Shown here: piece by piece, positions 49,824 through 62,669 of the stretch | How positions within the stretch are numbered: the first letter of the stretch is position 1 | Layout: each line of letters starts with the position of its first letter | Assembly: GCA_024305405.1 (NCBI GenBank) | Contig: JAKNDB010000087.1 | Location: 620,001-684,000, forward strand | Length of the DNA: 64,000 nt | DNA from: Dirofilaria immitis | Taxonomy: Eukaryota > Nematoda > Chromadorea > Rhabditida > Onchocercidae | Direction of reading: 5' to 3' | The notes under the pieces: model-generated | The model's input: only the letters and a program-made list of their open reading frames with translations | What the model was told of the DNA's origin: nothing | Databases searched by the model: none | Program-made: the position numbers and the translations under genes

Positions 49824-52800
49824 CTAAATTTTACTAGATGTTCCAGCTATCGTTTTTCTCGAATGTTTATCATCATCCGTTGATTCGGATTCGTCATCCT
49901 CTGACTTATTCTGTTCTTTTCGAGAAATCCAGGCTTCATTTTTCAACAACTTCGAATTATCGCCAGCTAATTTTAGCTCTTTTTCGGCATTCAACTTTGT
50001 TTCATCCAATAATTTAATCGTTTTCTCATGTGGTTTATCCTTCCTAGCAACAGCAAAAGCATTTTTGACTTCCGAGATCCCTTTTTCATTTCTTTCTTTT
50101 GATGAATTTCTGATGATAGCAAATTTTTTTTAGCTTCAACTCTTTGTCTCTTGATGATAACGATATGGATAATGCCACATTTGTTGATTTCGATAATTCC
50201 GTGTCTCTGTTTAATTTTTTCATTTCGGATGCTAGCCGTGTGCTAGCGATTTCAGCTTTCGATTCTGATAAAACAGATTTCGTTATTGGCAGAGACGATG
50301 AAATCAATGTTTGCAACGCTGATAAAATCGGTAGCTTAATTTCTGTTTTAAAAAAGAATCAGATGACATCGATGACTGAGTTGGGGATTTAATTTTTGGC
50401 TTTTTGATGGGTTTTCTTGTAGCATTGGCATCTCAGTTGATTTCTGCTCTTCTGATGTTTCAATGGATTTTGCTGGCGGCACCGCTGATGGAATTGATAA
50501 TTCAGTTTCTGGTTTTTCAAGAGATTCAAGTGATAATGACCGTTGAGTCGGGGATTCGGCTTCTGGCGTTGGTGGTATAATTTGTTGCTGCGTTTCTGAT
50601 ATTTCAACGGATTTTATTGGTGGCATTGCTGATGGAATCGATAATTCAGTTTCTGGTTTTTCAAGAGATTCAAGTGATAATGGCGTTTGAGTCGAAGATT
50701 CGGCTTCTGGCATTGGTGGTATAATTGGTTGCTGCGTTTCTGATGTTTCAACGGATTTTATTGACGGCATTGCTGATGGAATTGATAATTCAGTTTCTGG
50801 TTTTTCAAGAGATTCAAGTGATAATGACCGTTGAGTCGGGGATTCGGCTTCTGGCGTTGGTGGTATAATTTGTTGCTGCGCTTCTGATGTTTCAACGGAT
50901 TTTATGGACGGCATTGCTGATGGAATTGATAATTCAGTTTCTGGTTTTTCAAGAGATTCAAGTGATAATGACCGTTGAGTCGGGGATTCGGCTTCTGGCG
51001 TTGGTGGTATAATTGGTTGCTGCGTTTCTGATGTTTCAACGGATTTTATTGGCGGCATTGCTGATGGAATTGATAATTCAGTTTCTGGTTTTTCAAGAGG
51101 TTCAAGTGATAATGACCGTTGAGTCGGGGATTCGGCTTCTGGCGTTGGTGGTATAATTGGTTGCTGCGTTTCTGATGTTTCAACGGATTTTATTGGCGGC
51201 ATTGCTGATGGAATTGATAATTCAGTTTCTGGTTTTTCAAGAGGTTCAAGTGATAATGACCGTTGAGTCGGGGATTCGGCTTCTGGCGTTGGTGGTATAA
51301 TTGGTTGCTGCGTTTCTGATGTTTCAACGGATTTTATTGGCGGCATTGCTGATGGAATTGATAATTCAGTTTCTGGTTTTTCAAGAGGTTCAAGTGATAA
51401 TGACCGTTGAGTCGGGGATTCGGCTTCTGGCATTGGTGGTATAATTTGTTGCTGCGTTTCTGATGTTTCAACGGATTTTATTGGCGGCATTGCTGATGGA
51501 ATTGATAATTCAGTTTCTGGTTTTCAAGAGGTTCAAGTGATAATGACCGTTGAGTCGGGGATTCGGCTTCTGGCATTGGTGGTATAATTTGTTGCTGCGT
51601 TTCTGATACTTCAACGGATTTTATTGGCGGCATTGCTGATGGAATCGATAATTCAGTTTCTGGTTTTTCAAGAGATTCAAGTGATAATGACCGTTGAGTC
51701 GAAGATTCGGCTTCTGGCGTTGGTGGTATAATTTGTTGCTGCGTTTCTGATGTTTCAAAGGATTTTATTGACGGCATTGCTGATGGAATTGATAATTCAG
51801 TTTCTGGTTTTTCAAGAGATTCAAGTGATAATGACCGTTGAGTCGGGGATTCGGCTTCTGGCGTTGGTGGTATAATTGGTTGCTGCGTTTCTGATGTTTC
51901 AACGGATTTTATTGGCGGCATTGCTGATGGAATTGATAATTCAGTTTCTGGTTTTTCAAGAGGTTCAAGTGATAATGACCGTTGAGTCGGGGATTCGGCT
52001 TCTGGCATTGGTGGTATAATTGGTTGCTGCGTTTCTGATACTTCAACGGATTTTATTGGCGGCATTGCTGATGGAATTGATAATTCAGTTTCTGGTTTTT
52101 CAAGAGATTCAAGTGATAATGACCGTTGAGTCGAAGATTCGGCTTCTGGCATTGGTGGTATAATTGGTTGCTGCGTTTCTGATGTTTCAACGGATTTTAT
52201 TGACGGCATTGCTGATGGAATTGATAATTCAGTTTCTGGTTTTCAAGAGATTCAAGTGATAATGACCGTTGAGTCGGGGATTCGGCTTCTGGCGTTGGTG
52301 GTATAATTTGTTGCTGCGTTTCTGATATTTCAACGGATTTTATTGGCGGCATTGCTGATGGAATCGATAATTCAGTTTCTGGTTTTTCAGGAGATTCGAG
52401 TGATGATTGCGGAGTCGGAGATTCGATTTCTGGCATTGCAATAAATTCTTTTAGTGTTGCTGGCGGCATAATTGGTTGCTGTGTTTCCGATGTTTCAATG
52501 GATTTTATTGGCGGCATTGCTGACGGGATTGATAATTCAGTTTCTAGCTTATTTAAAGGTTCTGCTTCCTCTGTTCGTGCTGATGTTATAATCCGCAATT
52601 GTGCTGCTTTCTTTAGAAAAGATTCGAGCAACGATGGAGTCAATGGCTTGGTTTCTTCTTTTGTAATGGTTTCTTTTAGTGGTGCAGATGGTGATGTAAC
52701 TGATTTGGTTAATAATTTCCAGACAGATTCTTTTTCCGTTACGGAAGTTGAAATCGGCGGTGTGATTGTTTGCTTTGGAACAGTTTCATTTGATACTATA

Positions 52801-55800
52801 AATGATTGCGCGTCTGGATATGATTCGGATTCTGCTTCCGATTCGAGTGATTGACTTGATTGAGTGTCTGACAATGAAACTGGTAATTTCATGAATTCTC
52901 GTTCTTCCTCCGGCATTTTAGATTTAATTTCTTTTGGCTGTTTAATCTTTGCAGCTTTTTCCGTCAATGGACGTGGAGAAGACATCGTTGAAGCTGTTGA
53001 GATGGTGGCAGTACTCACTTGTGGGGTTTCTGAACCAAAGCTAGTTATAACTTCTTGTTTTCTGCTTCGCTTTTTTCGGGCTGTTTAGCCTGAAAGTAAA
53101 GTAAACGATCTTCTATTAGGCTAATCTTCTTTGGCTCCTACAAAAGCAATTACATAATTATTGTAATTTGAAAGGCTCATATGCAATCCATCAAGTATCC
53201 TAATTCTAAAATTCAAAACCTTATAGTTGGAATCTCCTTTCTTTGTATACTCATGAAATGATAAGAGCTGAAAGAAATTTGGTTCAAATTGCAATATTTC
53301 AGAGATCGGAATTTTTTAGTGAAATTTTATTTTTGGCGTTAATATAAGAAATATAAATTTTTATAGTTGCACTATAGATTATATAAAGAGGCTCTAAAAC
53401 TGATAAATGTATGCGATAACTCTTTAGGAATTTCCTTCAAATATCTCACGTCATTACTCTCTTCTACTATAGTCATAGAAATCATATAATGTTACCTCAA
53501 TGAATTTATTAATCATTTCTTCATCTTTTCCAGCTTCATGGCTTTCTCGAGAACATAAAATTTTTCGCTTTTCTATATCCATCTTTGCTAATTTTCGGCG
53601 AGTTTTACCTAAAAATTAAATTCAAGCCAGAAATTAATTATTTGAATTATGATTGCATATTTCTATCAAATACAGGAAATTTACAATTTTCAGAATATTC
53701 ATTTCAATAAAAAATGAAAATGTTTCAATTTCTTGCTAAGATAAAAATGTCTTACATTTTGATATCTAAAATTTTTTTGATTATTACCTGTCATGCTTTC
53801 CATTTTTACCGCTTTACCCTTGACATTAACTTTCTCTAAAACAAAATTCATTTTTTGATTATAATTTAAAACATAAATATAAAATTAAAAATAAACTGAA
53901 AACGATAGAATTTAGTTTAACCTTAATTCTTTTTCTTTTTTGAATTCTCAATAAAATTAAGTTCTAAAAATATTACTGTAAAATTTTACTGCTACTATAT
54001 TATGATAATCGATTATTTTTATCATTTTCAGTAAAAAAATATATATTTTTATAATTATCTAGGAATACGTAATATTTAAAAATGCAACTTATCGATTGAT
54101 TGATTTATCAGATTACATAAACAATTTTTTATTTGCCGTATAATTGGAAATTTTAGCAAGTAGATGATAAGAAAAAAAAATTTGCAGGCAAAATAAATTT
54201 CTTTGCTACATATCATTTTCCTCAACATGATTATGCAAATATCAACATAACTTCATGATTCTCAATTGCTGAATTAATGATAAGAATTTTTGCAAGTTAT
54301 TAATCAATCTTAGGAAACCTGATAATCGTTTAGCTTGTTTTTAGATATTTTTTGAATTGAATCTTTTCGCTTTCTTTCTTTTACTTTTTCTGCTTTCCGC
54401 TTTTCCATTTCTTTTTTACCTTCTGTTCATCTTCATCTTCGGCAACTAATTTATTAGCTTCTTCCTCACTTTCCTAATCAATTAGATAATATTGATAAGT
54501 TTATAACTAATAATTCGTATTAGTAAATTTTGACTAAATTAAAACATAGAAAAAGTTGGTTTAACAATATTTGTAGTCTAAAAAGTTAATAAATGACATC
54601 AAATTTGCTAAAAAAAAAATTGAAGATTTTTAATTTAACTTTGAAGAGAAATAATTACTATCTATAATAAATGATTTCAGTATATAAATTAAATATTATT
54701 TTCTATATGCATGTATTAGCTATAAGTATGCTGATATTACTGTTAAATTAACCTTAATTAATTAATGTTAAAATGGGATTGAATTAAACTTAAAAGATAT
54801 AATTAAGATAGTAAGGTTAGTTTTTTTGTATTAAACTATAATAATCGTAATTTTTGTATTAAACTAAAATAATCATAATTTAGTCTTTTGTATTAAACTA
54901 TAATAATCATAAAGTTAGTTTTTTTGTATTAAACTATAATAATCATAATTTAATCTATATGATCGTATTTTCGTTTCCTTATTTTTTTTAAAAAGAAAAC
55001 ATTCACATGTGAACAAGTAATATCAGGCTTCAAAGTAACAGGCGAATATAGCGAAGGAGGTGGTAGCATCAGAGAAGCAGTTGATAAGGGTGTAGCGGTC
55101 GATGAAGTTGTACTTGTTCCTTCTGTTGCAGTTGATAAGGGTGTAGTTGTCGATGAAGTTGTTGTACTTGTTCCTTCTGTTGTTGTTACCGTAATCTCGG
55201 TTTGAGCAGGTTTTGGTGGTGGCAAAACTCGTTTCCATTTTAATTTACTTCGCATTCGACTACGTGCTGGTCTTCGTACTACTTCAACTTCTTCAAATTC
55301 GGTTATTTCACCCTCATCTTCCTGTTTCTTTAATTTCCTCAAAAAAAAAAAAAAATTGATCATTTTACTTCGTGTTAGTAATAACTAAAAATTGAATAAT
55401 GTATGATAGATTCTAAAATATCTCTAAGATATCTCTCTGATTTATATATTTCTATGCTTTTTATATAAAGATTCTTAAAAAAAAAAAAAAAAAGACCGGT
55501 AGTAAGAAGTATATTTCGTAAAATATAATAGATCGAATATTTAGATTAATTAATTCAAAAAAAAATTATAATAAAAATTTAAATTAATCATCAATTATTT
55601 AGAAAAAACAAACAGAACGGAAATGAGCAGAAATTTAAATTAATGCTTAATTACCTTTAGGATAACAATTAGATAGGATATATTTCAATTTTCGTTATTC
55701 AATATTTAATAACTTAATACTTACTTATGATGTGCTCGTCGCTTGCTTTTCGTTTAGATCTATTTCTAAAAAAATGATAGAAGGCAATTTATTATAATTT

Positions 55801-57205
55801 AAAATTATAATTTCTTTAGTTGGTAATTTTCATTTTCACATATTATTATAATTTCTAGTCTTGGATTTCAGTTGTGTTTTTTTTTGGCACTTTTTTTTTA
55901 AATATAATGTTTAGTCTTGGCTTAAAGTTGTATTTTTTTGACGCTTTTCTCTTTTGAAATCAATAATTTGATTAAAAAAAATTGAAACAAAATAATGTCA
56001 AGACGTCAAGACTAAATATTAGAGTAATTTCGAATTTTCTAAATTATCATCATCAATAAACCTATTAAATTCAGTGATAAGTTGAGGTGAAAAGTTTTTA
56101 ACAAATATTACACGGTGATAATTCCAAATCGAAATATTCGAATTGTAATAGTCCAGTTAGTTATAATCAGTTTAATATATTAATATGAAAATGAAGATGC
56201 TATCCGAGCAATCAAAAAAAAAACAATAAAATGATGGAAAAAAATGATTGAATGAATAGTACCTATCGTAAATTGCATGGCAGAGTTTAACTTTGGCCAA
56301 AAAAAACTCTTAAAATAAAAAACTTTTAGGTTGACCAAAAAATACCAATAAATTCTGCGAAATTTTAAGAAAAAAATTCAATAAATTAAATCTCATTGTT
56401 CTAAATCTTTTCCGCAATTTAATTAGCATAAAATTAATTAGCAACGTAATTTATGGTTGACTATCATTTGACTGATAATTAATAACAATATTATTTTGGG
56501 ATATAATTTGTACTAGAAATGAAAATTTTGTATACCTGTGTCGAATTTTTCTAGATGATTTATTTTTGCTCTCTGAAATTGTTAATTAATATTTTGTTAG
56601 ATGAACGAATTACCTCGTGTCATGATTATAGTGATTAATACTAAACTGATATCTATCTCGAATCATGATTTGTTTTTTTAATTTATTGATTTCTAAAAAT
56701 GATGCATTGATTGCTATAAGTCAAATAATAGCTAATAATTTCAAAATTCTCGAATGATTCAAATACAAACTGAAAAAAATTATCCTATTCTATTCCTATT
56801 TTGTCTATGCATTTTCCTATTTCTATTAGTTAATTTGAATCTCTTTAAATTATTTTTGAATTTTTCGAAATTATTAATTTAAGAAAATTCGAGTTAAATT
56901 TTAGAAATAGAAAAATATTTCTATCCTTTCATGTTTTCAATTCATTCATTTCAAATATTCAAATCTTCAAGGTATTATTATAAATCTATCCCATTTGTTA
57001 ACAATAAAAGAGATACGCTTGCAAAATTATTACAAGTAAACTTAATCAATTCAAAATTTCTTCTCAAATGAAAAATTTAAAGAGCCAAAATATTCTCATC
57101 AATTCGATATTACTTACTACGAATCCGCTGCATTAAAACAATAGGAGGAAATTCAATTTGAAACGTTGGCTCACTGTGATGAATTAGCAACCATTCATTA
57201 TACAT
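49824..57205 (-). CDS. Low-complexity protein with about 15 tandem 48-residue units
   Basis: The start ATG at 57205 (MYNEWLLIHHSEPTF) lies 7 bases after an acceptor (TTTCCAG) with no upstream exon, which suggests trans-splicing. Small basic exons follow (about 57205-57128, 56577-56537 and 55766-55727), then a Thr/Ser-rich exon (55340-55000), Lys/Glu-rich exons (54480-54345, 53842-53795, 53620-53505) and EPKKISLIEDRLLYFQ at about 53140. A Ser/Glu/Pro-rich region and the repeat array (52520-50440) come next, then a coiled-coil, acidic tail to the stop at 49824. No enzyme domain is seen; it may be a nuclear or scaffold protein. The frame breaks at T-runs at 53071-53076, 52240-52243 and 51521-51524 and at an A8 run near 50130, while repeat phase resumes each time, so sequence error is likely. 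I do not recognise the family. Confidence 0.6.
50440..52520 (-). repeat. 144-bp coding tandem repeat array
   Basis: About 14-15 units of 48 residues, of the type MPPIKSVETSETQQ, PIIPPTPEAESPTQRS, LSLEPLEKPETELSIPSA. Units differ at a few sites (PP/PS, T/I/V, P/Q, T/M, P/S), and variants are intermixed rather than graded. The first unit (nearest 52520) is a longer, diverged form and the last is degenerate. The repeats are strongly homogenised, as expected from unequal crossing-over, and rich in Ser-Pro and Thr-Pro pairs that could be phosphorylated. Confidence 0.9.
54816..54953. repeat. Intronic minisatellite, about 33-38 bp units
   Basis: Four irregular units built on TTTGTATTAAACTATAATAA and TCATAATTTAG, differing in length. 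It lies in an intron of the repeat-protein gene. Confidence 0.75.
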
Positions 57206-58410
57206 TTAAAAACTGGAAACAAAACTTTTAATGTAATCGTTACACTTTATACTATCAATTATTTCAACCGCACTTTTCAATAATACATAATTCTGCATAT
57301 TCGGTACTAATTTCATTCATTTCAGGTTTGCTACAAACCAGACGAAGTTATGTTACGTTGATCATCAGACAGTTCAATTCCTGGATTTAATCTTCAGTTA
57401 GTTGATCTTAAGATTTTTAACTGTAATATGAGAAGTGCTTAGCCAGCATGTCATTTCGGGATGAGCCTTTAAGAGCCTTTAACTTCTTAGATTAATTTCA
57501 ATTAATTTCAAGGAAGTATGATTTTATCCTTAATATGAGAAGAAACCTCGAAATAATAAGATGTATTTGTATCAATTTAATACTAACTTTTCCCTGAATA
57601 ATGCCCTTTCCACTGATAATAAATAAGATAAATTTATGGTACTTTCATACAACACTTATTTATCACTTATTTAACTAATCTTTCGGGAATTCGACGTTAG
57701 TGATGTAGTTAGCATGGATAGGTTATCTGTAGATCGTCTTATTTTTTACACAAAATCGTTTCGAAGGATGATGCCAATCATTGTATATGAAGAATTACCA
57801 GCAAATAATTTTTGCATTCAGTATATAAATTATATTATTTTATACTTATATGACTTTACGTCTCACTTACGTAATTTCAATGTTGAAGGATGTATTCGTA
57901 AGATTTAATTTATTTCCATTTTTTACACATTTTCATACTAATCCTGCCTTATATATTTGTTTGATTTCTATCTGAATAAATTTTTACACTTAATTCTATT
58001 TCATTTACACTTTGCTTCTCAATCACTAATTTGAATTTATTGTGTATTCATATAGTTATCTAAGTTTCATTTATGTCAGCAAATGTCATACATAAGTTAT
58101 TATCTGATTTATATTATTCTCCTTATTTACTCATCATTCAATCATTTCAACGACATTACATATGAGTTATATCTAAGAAATGTAGCCTTACTAATCACAT
58201 CTAATTAGATGCTTTTAGTGTTATTAAAATTCGTGAGTTTCTATATTTTTACTGATATTACTTTCCATGTATTCAATTGGATTATGCGATATTTTTACCT
58301 TATTGCTATTTGATCTTACAATTAGTTTTTTTTTCACTTAATTAATTATTTCAGTAATAGCAAGGAGTACTATAATAGATTTAGAAAAAATTCGTCAACT
58401 CTTGTCAAGT
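57206..58410. promoter_or_regulatory. Divergent intergenic region with eIF3d trans-splice acceptor
   Basis: This separates two divergently transcribed genes and should hold both promoters. A strong acceptor (TTATTTCAG, ending at 58354) lies 56 bases before the eIF3d ATG with no coding exon upstream, as for spliced-leader addition. A 64-codon ORF at 57714-57908 has no supporting features. Confidence 0.5.
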
Positions 58411-61400
58411 ATGAGTTCACAACAGGATCAACCGTTATTCGTTTTACCTGAAGTGTTTGATAATCGTAGCGGTTGGGGACCTGTTGGGACGTTGGATAAA
58501 TTTCAGAATCTACCCTATCAACAATTCAATAAAGCTGATAAAATTGGCAAAGTAGCCGATTGGATTGGTGTCACACAATATAATGATCGATTTAGACGTA
58601 AGTTTTTGAGTTCAGTTTGGCTAGACTCGACTAAAACTATCATTCGTGTTGTTGGCTAGATTTGCTAGTGCTCCCATAACAAGTAAATTGAAAAAAATGA
58701 AGCAAAGATAAATTCCATTTCTTTATTCATATTATTTTTAGGAGAGGGTCGATACGGTAATCCATATACATCTGGTGCTGTTGGTTCACAGTATGATTAT
58801 ATTCATGATGAGGAAGATGCGGCGTTCCAACTTGTCGATACAAGTAAACCTCAACGTTCGAACTTGCAAAAGAGTGGTCGTATGAGGCAGCAGCAGCAGT
58901 TCTATGTAAGAGCAACTTTTTTGCTTGATTGATTAATTTGTTTAAGATCATTCTGAAATGGCTAGTTAAAAGAGAAATATCTGAGATTAATCAATTATTT
59001 TTAGAATTATTTAATTTAGAACTTTATCGGAAATAATTATTCCTTGATAACGAGTCATTAAGTTGATGGTTTTAATAATCATCTTAACTTTTCAAGATCA
59101 GATTCTTAATAGTTAATATCATTAATACTTGGTTTTATGAACTTTTAGGGAATGAAATGATTAAATTGGAAAATCATGTTTTAAATAGCATGCAAGCATG
59201 GTAGCTAACAGGGAATATGGTTTTTATGGAGTAGTTGATAGTAGGAAATTGCATTTTTATAAAACGTATATTTTATTTCAAAATAAATACGGATATTTAT
59301 TTCAGTTATGCGTGCTCTCATTTTTATTGCATAATTTTTGTACTATTTACAGCGAAGATTGGTGCAAAAAGAGAATGAGCGAAGGAATCAAGCAAATTAT
59401 GGGCAAAATCAAAAGATTAAACGTAGTATTGCAAAGTAAGTAGAAATATAACTATTTTATAAAAATTATGAATAATACATAATTTTCTGTTTCTTTAATA
59501 ATATCGTCCATTTTTAAGAGAACAACAGAAAGCATTCAAGCAATGGCAACGACGTGGAGGTGGGACGCGTGGTCGTGGCCGTGGGGGACAAGGTTATGGT
59601 CGATGGGACCAACGTAATTTAAAACAATTAGCTGCTAGTATTGCTGTACGTCCGGAGTGGCAAGTTTTGGAAGAAATGGATTTTCCACGTCTTGCAAAGC
59701 TTAATCTGCCAAACATTGAACCAGGCCAAGATATGTCAGTATTTTGATTAGTTTATCGTTATAACAATATACTATCTACTTGACCTGGGTGGTGATTTAA
59801 AGGAGTTCATGTGATTATGAAATAAATTTTGGTTAATGAATTCATTCAATGAATCGAATTTCTAAAATTTTCTAGTTGCATTTTTTCAGAAATGGTCACC
59901 GTTATGGTCAACTTTATTATTACGACAAAGCATTTGATCGGGTTACAGTGCGGACAGAAAAACCGTTGCAACGCTGTGGCGGTACATTTTATAATTTAAC
60001 GACAACCGAAGACCCAATAATTCAGAAGGTTGATTACATGAATTTTCGCCTCAAATGCTTATATTTTTTATTCGAAGTCAAATTAGTTTCAATTTTTTTT
60101 ATGCGGTCAATGACAGCGAATCAGCGATATGGTTTTAGTAACCAGGAAATTGCTTTCAGTTAGCTCAGGAAAATGCTGGGAATGTCTTTGCAACTGATAT
60201 GATACTTGCAACGCTAATGGCAGCTACTCGATCTGTGTATAGTTGGGATGTTATCGCTTATCGCGTTGGTGATAAATTGTTCTTTGATAAGCGTGATACC
60301 GGTGGTTTTTCGAATCCAGTCGGTATGTTCTTTCGTCTTTCTCTCTGATGATTCTATTTAATAAACATACCTTCTTGGCGTAACCATTTACAAAGTATAT
60401 TTCGGTTATTCTCGCTGTTTCTGTATGCAAAAAGAAAATGGGAGTTTCCGAATATGATATGCTTTTAAATTCCAGATGCTTTGACAGTAAGCGAAACTTC
60501 ACCAGACGCTCCAAACAGTGATGATACAACAAGTATTAATCATCCGCGGAATCTTGCTACAGAAGCTCTCTATATAAATCAAAATTTCCGTCGCATGGTG
60601 CTTAAAAGAGTGAGTTTGTGGTATATTGAATGATTCATCTCGATAAATAATATTAATAACATCGAAATTATTTTGTGCTAATTTGTGATTGAATTTCAGA
60701 ATGAAGAACCGTTCAAATATGATAATCCACGTCTTCCTTTCGATGAAGGTGATACAGATGCAGATTCATGCGTTGCGTACAAGTTAGTTTTGTACGATTT
60801 CTCGATATTTGTGTACTGATTTTCTTTTCATGAGCAGTCCAGCAATCTGAAATTTGATCCTTCAAATTATTAAGATTATCGATGTTTCAGCGCTGTCCAT
60901 CACTGATATCCTGATTTTAATGTCGATATTCTACGTAGACATATTCTAAAAAAATTCAGTTGTCCTTAAAATTATTTTTGTTTATACATCCATTAATCAC
61001 TGTTTTCATGATTCTGTCTTCACTAATCCTTCTTGTCAAACACGAATACATTTTATGAAATCACATTAGGTTATAGCAAAAAAAACTTAAAAATATAGTT
61101 AGTATAACTTATTGTCGTCTTATCGAAAACTTGACATTTATAAGTTTTTCATCTAAAAAATATTCGTAATGATTTGAAGGTATCGTTCTTGGTATTTGGG
61201 ACGTCAAGCAGATGGTACCGATGTTCGTTTAATTTGTCGTACGGAGCACGATGGCGTTACTTTAGGACCAAACGGAGAAACACAAATGTTGACTATAAAA
61301 GCTTTCAATGAGTGGGATTCACGGGTTAAAATTCAAATCTAAAATAAAAATATGAAAATAGTAAAAATAACGAAAACTAGACTTGCGAACTTAGATAATA

Positions 61401-62669
61401 ATTATCATATAATGAAATATAGTATTTATCATTAAATTTTTATCGTTAATAGTGCAATTTATTAGTAGGCGCAAGCAAGCATTATTCTTTCAGTGGCGAC
61501 TTACAGTTTCTGTTCGTTGAAGGAAAGAAGATAGATTTTAAGTTAAAAATTAAACTTCCAGATGGCTAGCGGTGTTGACTGGAGAAGTAAACTGGATACA
61601 CAAAAGGTGCAGTACTTGCTACCGAATTACAAAATAACAGCTGCAAACTAGCAAAATGGACACTGCAAGCACTTTTGGCTGGTTCGGACCAAATTAAATT
61701 TGGGTTGGTTTCTGCTTCTCAGTATAGAATTTCAAGAATTAGGAGCGGTGGTTATTTGAAAGTTAAACTGTATGACTGTGAAAAGTCGAGTTGGAAGGAT
61801 GATTTGACTGACTGTAAAAAATATGTACATATAAAGTGTAAAGTTATATTATAGTAGTGGAATAAGTGATGTTGCAATGAAAATCCTTATATCCTTTAAT
61901 CTAAGGATGATTGTTTTTTCACCTCATTTGCATTCCTGTTGCTCTTGGAAACTTTTAATTTAATTTCGAAAATGATCATAAGATTTTTAGGTACGTTTCA
62001 CGGTTGAGTATCCGCAACAGTGCTAGTCATGTTATTCTTGGCACCCAACAGTACAAGCCTACCGAATTTGCAACAAATATTACATTGAATTTGGATAATG
62101 CCTGGGGTATTTTGCGCTGTATCATTGATCACTGCATGAAACAGCCACCAGGAAAATATCTTTTGCTAAAAGATCCAAATAAGGTTCGTAATTTTGTCTT
62201 TTCAACTGTTGAGAATTGAGATAGTAAGAGACTTAGAGGAGTCTGCAAGTTGTTCTCTAGTTATTAATATAAATGCTTACGGCCAAATAATTTAATTTAT
62301 TTTCCAGTTAAATCTATTTCATCTTTTTCTAGATTTTCTTAAAGACAGAAATAATAAATCTGAGGTTATATTCGGTATTTTTATGATCTCCTGATGTACT
62401 GTAACATAGTTTGTCGCTTTATTCACCTTTATTCACAAACAATATTTCATACAGTCCGTATGTGCATAGCATAAAATTAGCTTCATAATTAGTTTCTGTT
62501 CATCAAAACATAGATATTTTGAGCTGCGCAAATAAAAAAACTTGAATAATTTTTTTTTAATATTTAGCAAGCAGTACGACTTTACTCATTGCCTGAAGGA
62601 ACGTTCGAATCCAGTACCGAGGAAGAAAGCAGTAGCTTGGGTGAAGAAAATTCTGACGATGATGTTTAG
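58411..62669 (+). CDS. eif-3.D: Eukaryotic translation initiation factor 3 subunit D
   Basis: eIF3d is a cap-binding subunit of the eIF3 complex in translation initiation. It starts [20 protein letters not shown] and ends with an acidic tail (EENSDDDV). Twelve exons have consistent phases: 58411-58597, 58742-58905, 59353-59435, 59519-59734, 59891-60028, 60160-60321, 60476-60609, 60700-60782, 61180-61324, 61562-61703, 61991-62183 and 62568-62669. Family landmarks include the basic/Gly-Arg stretch at about 59.56 kb, [78 protein letters not shown] and [11 protein letters not shown]. The TTG codons before 58411 are not the start. One lesion is present: the A4 run at 61602-61605 must be one base longer to keep the conserved frame (KLDTQ then [11 protein letters not shown]). 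As written it stops within that exon. Since the gene is essential and single-copy elsewhere, sequence error is the likely cause. Confidence 0.95.

Larger units (their letters stand above)
46079..50359 (+). repeat. Segmental duplication, copy 2 (fullest)
   Basis: It contains about 250 bases of 5' flank, the whole zinc-finger gene, 1.9 kb of spacer and the 3' end of the convergent repeat-protein gene. Its first 2.5 kb match copy 3 (inverted) and its last about 3.2 kb match copy 1 (direct). It is the only copy that spans both and is probably closest to the ancestral arrangement. Confidence 0.88.

Noticed and set aside
50440..52520. CRISPR-like array
   Set aside because: The 144-base units are contiguous and coding, with no alternating spacer, in a eukaryotic genome.
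52498..53088. Plus-strand ORFs of 118 and 74 codons
   Set aside because: They lie antisense to the repeat-protein gene, whose frame carries the Ser/Glu-rich and repeat coding.
61560..61630. Programmed frameshift in eIF3d
   Set aside because: There is no known frameshifting in this family; the lesion is at a short A run and the same error type is seen across the window.
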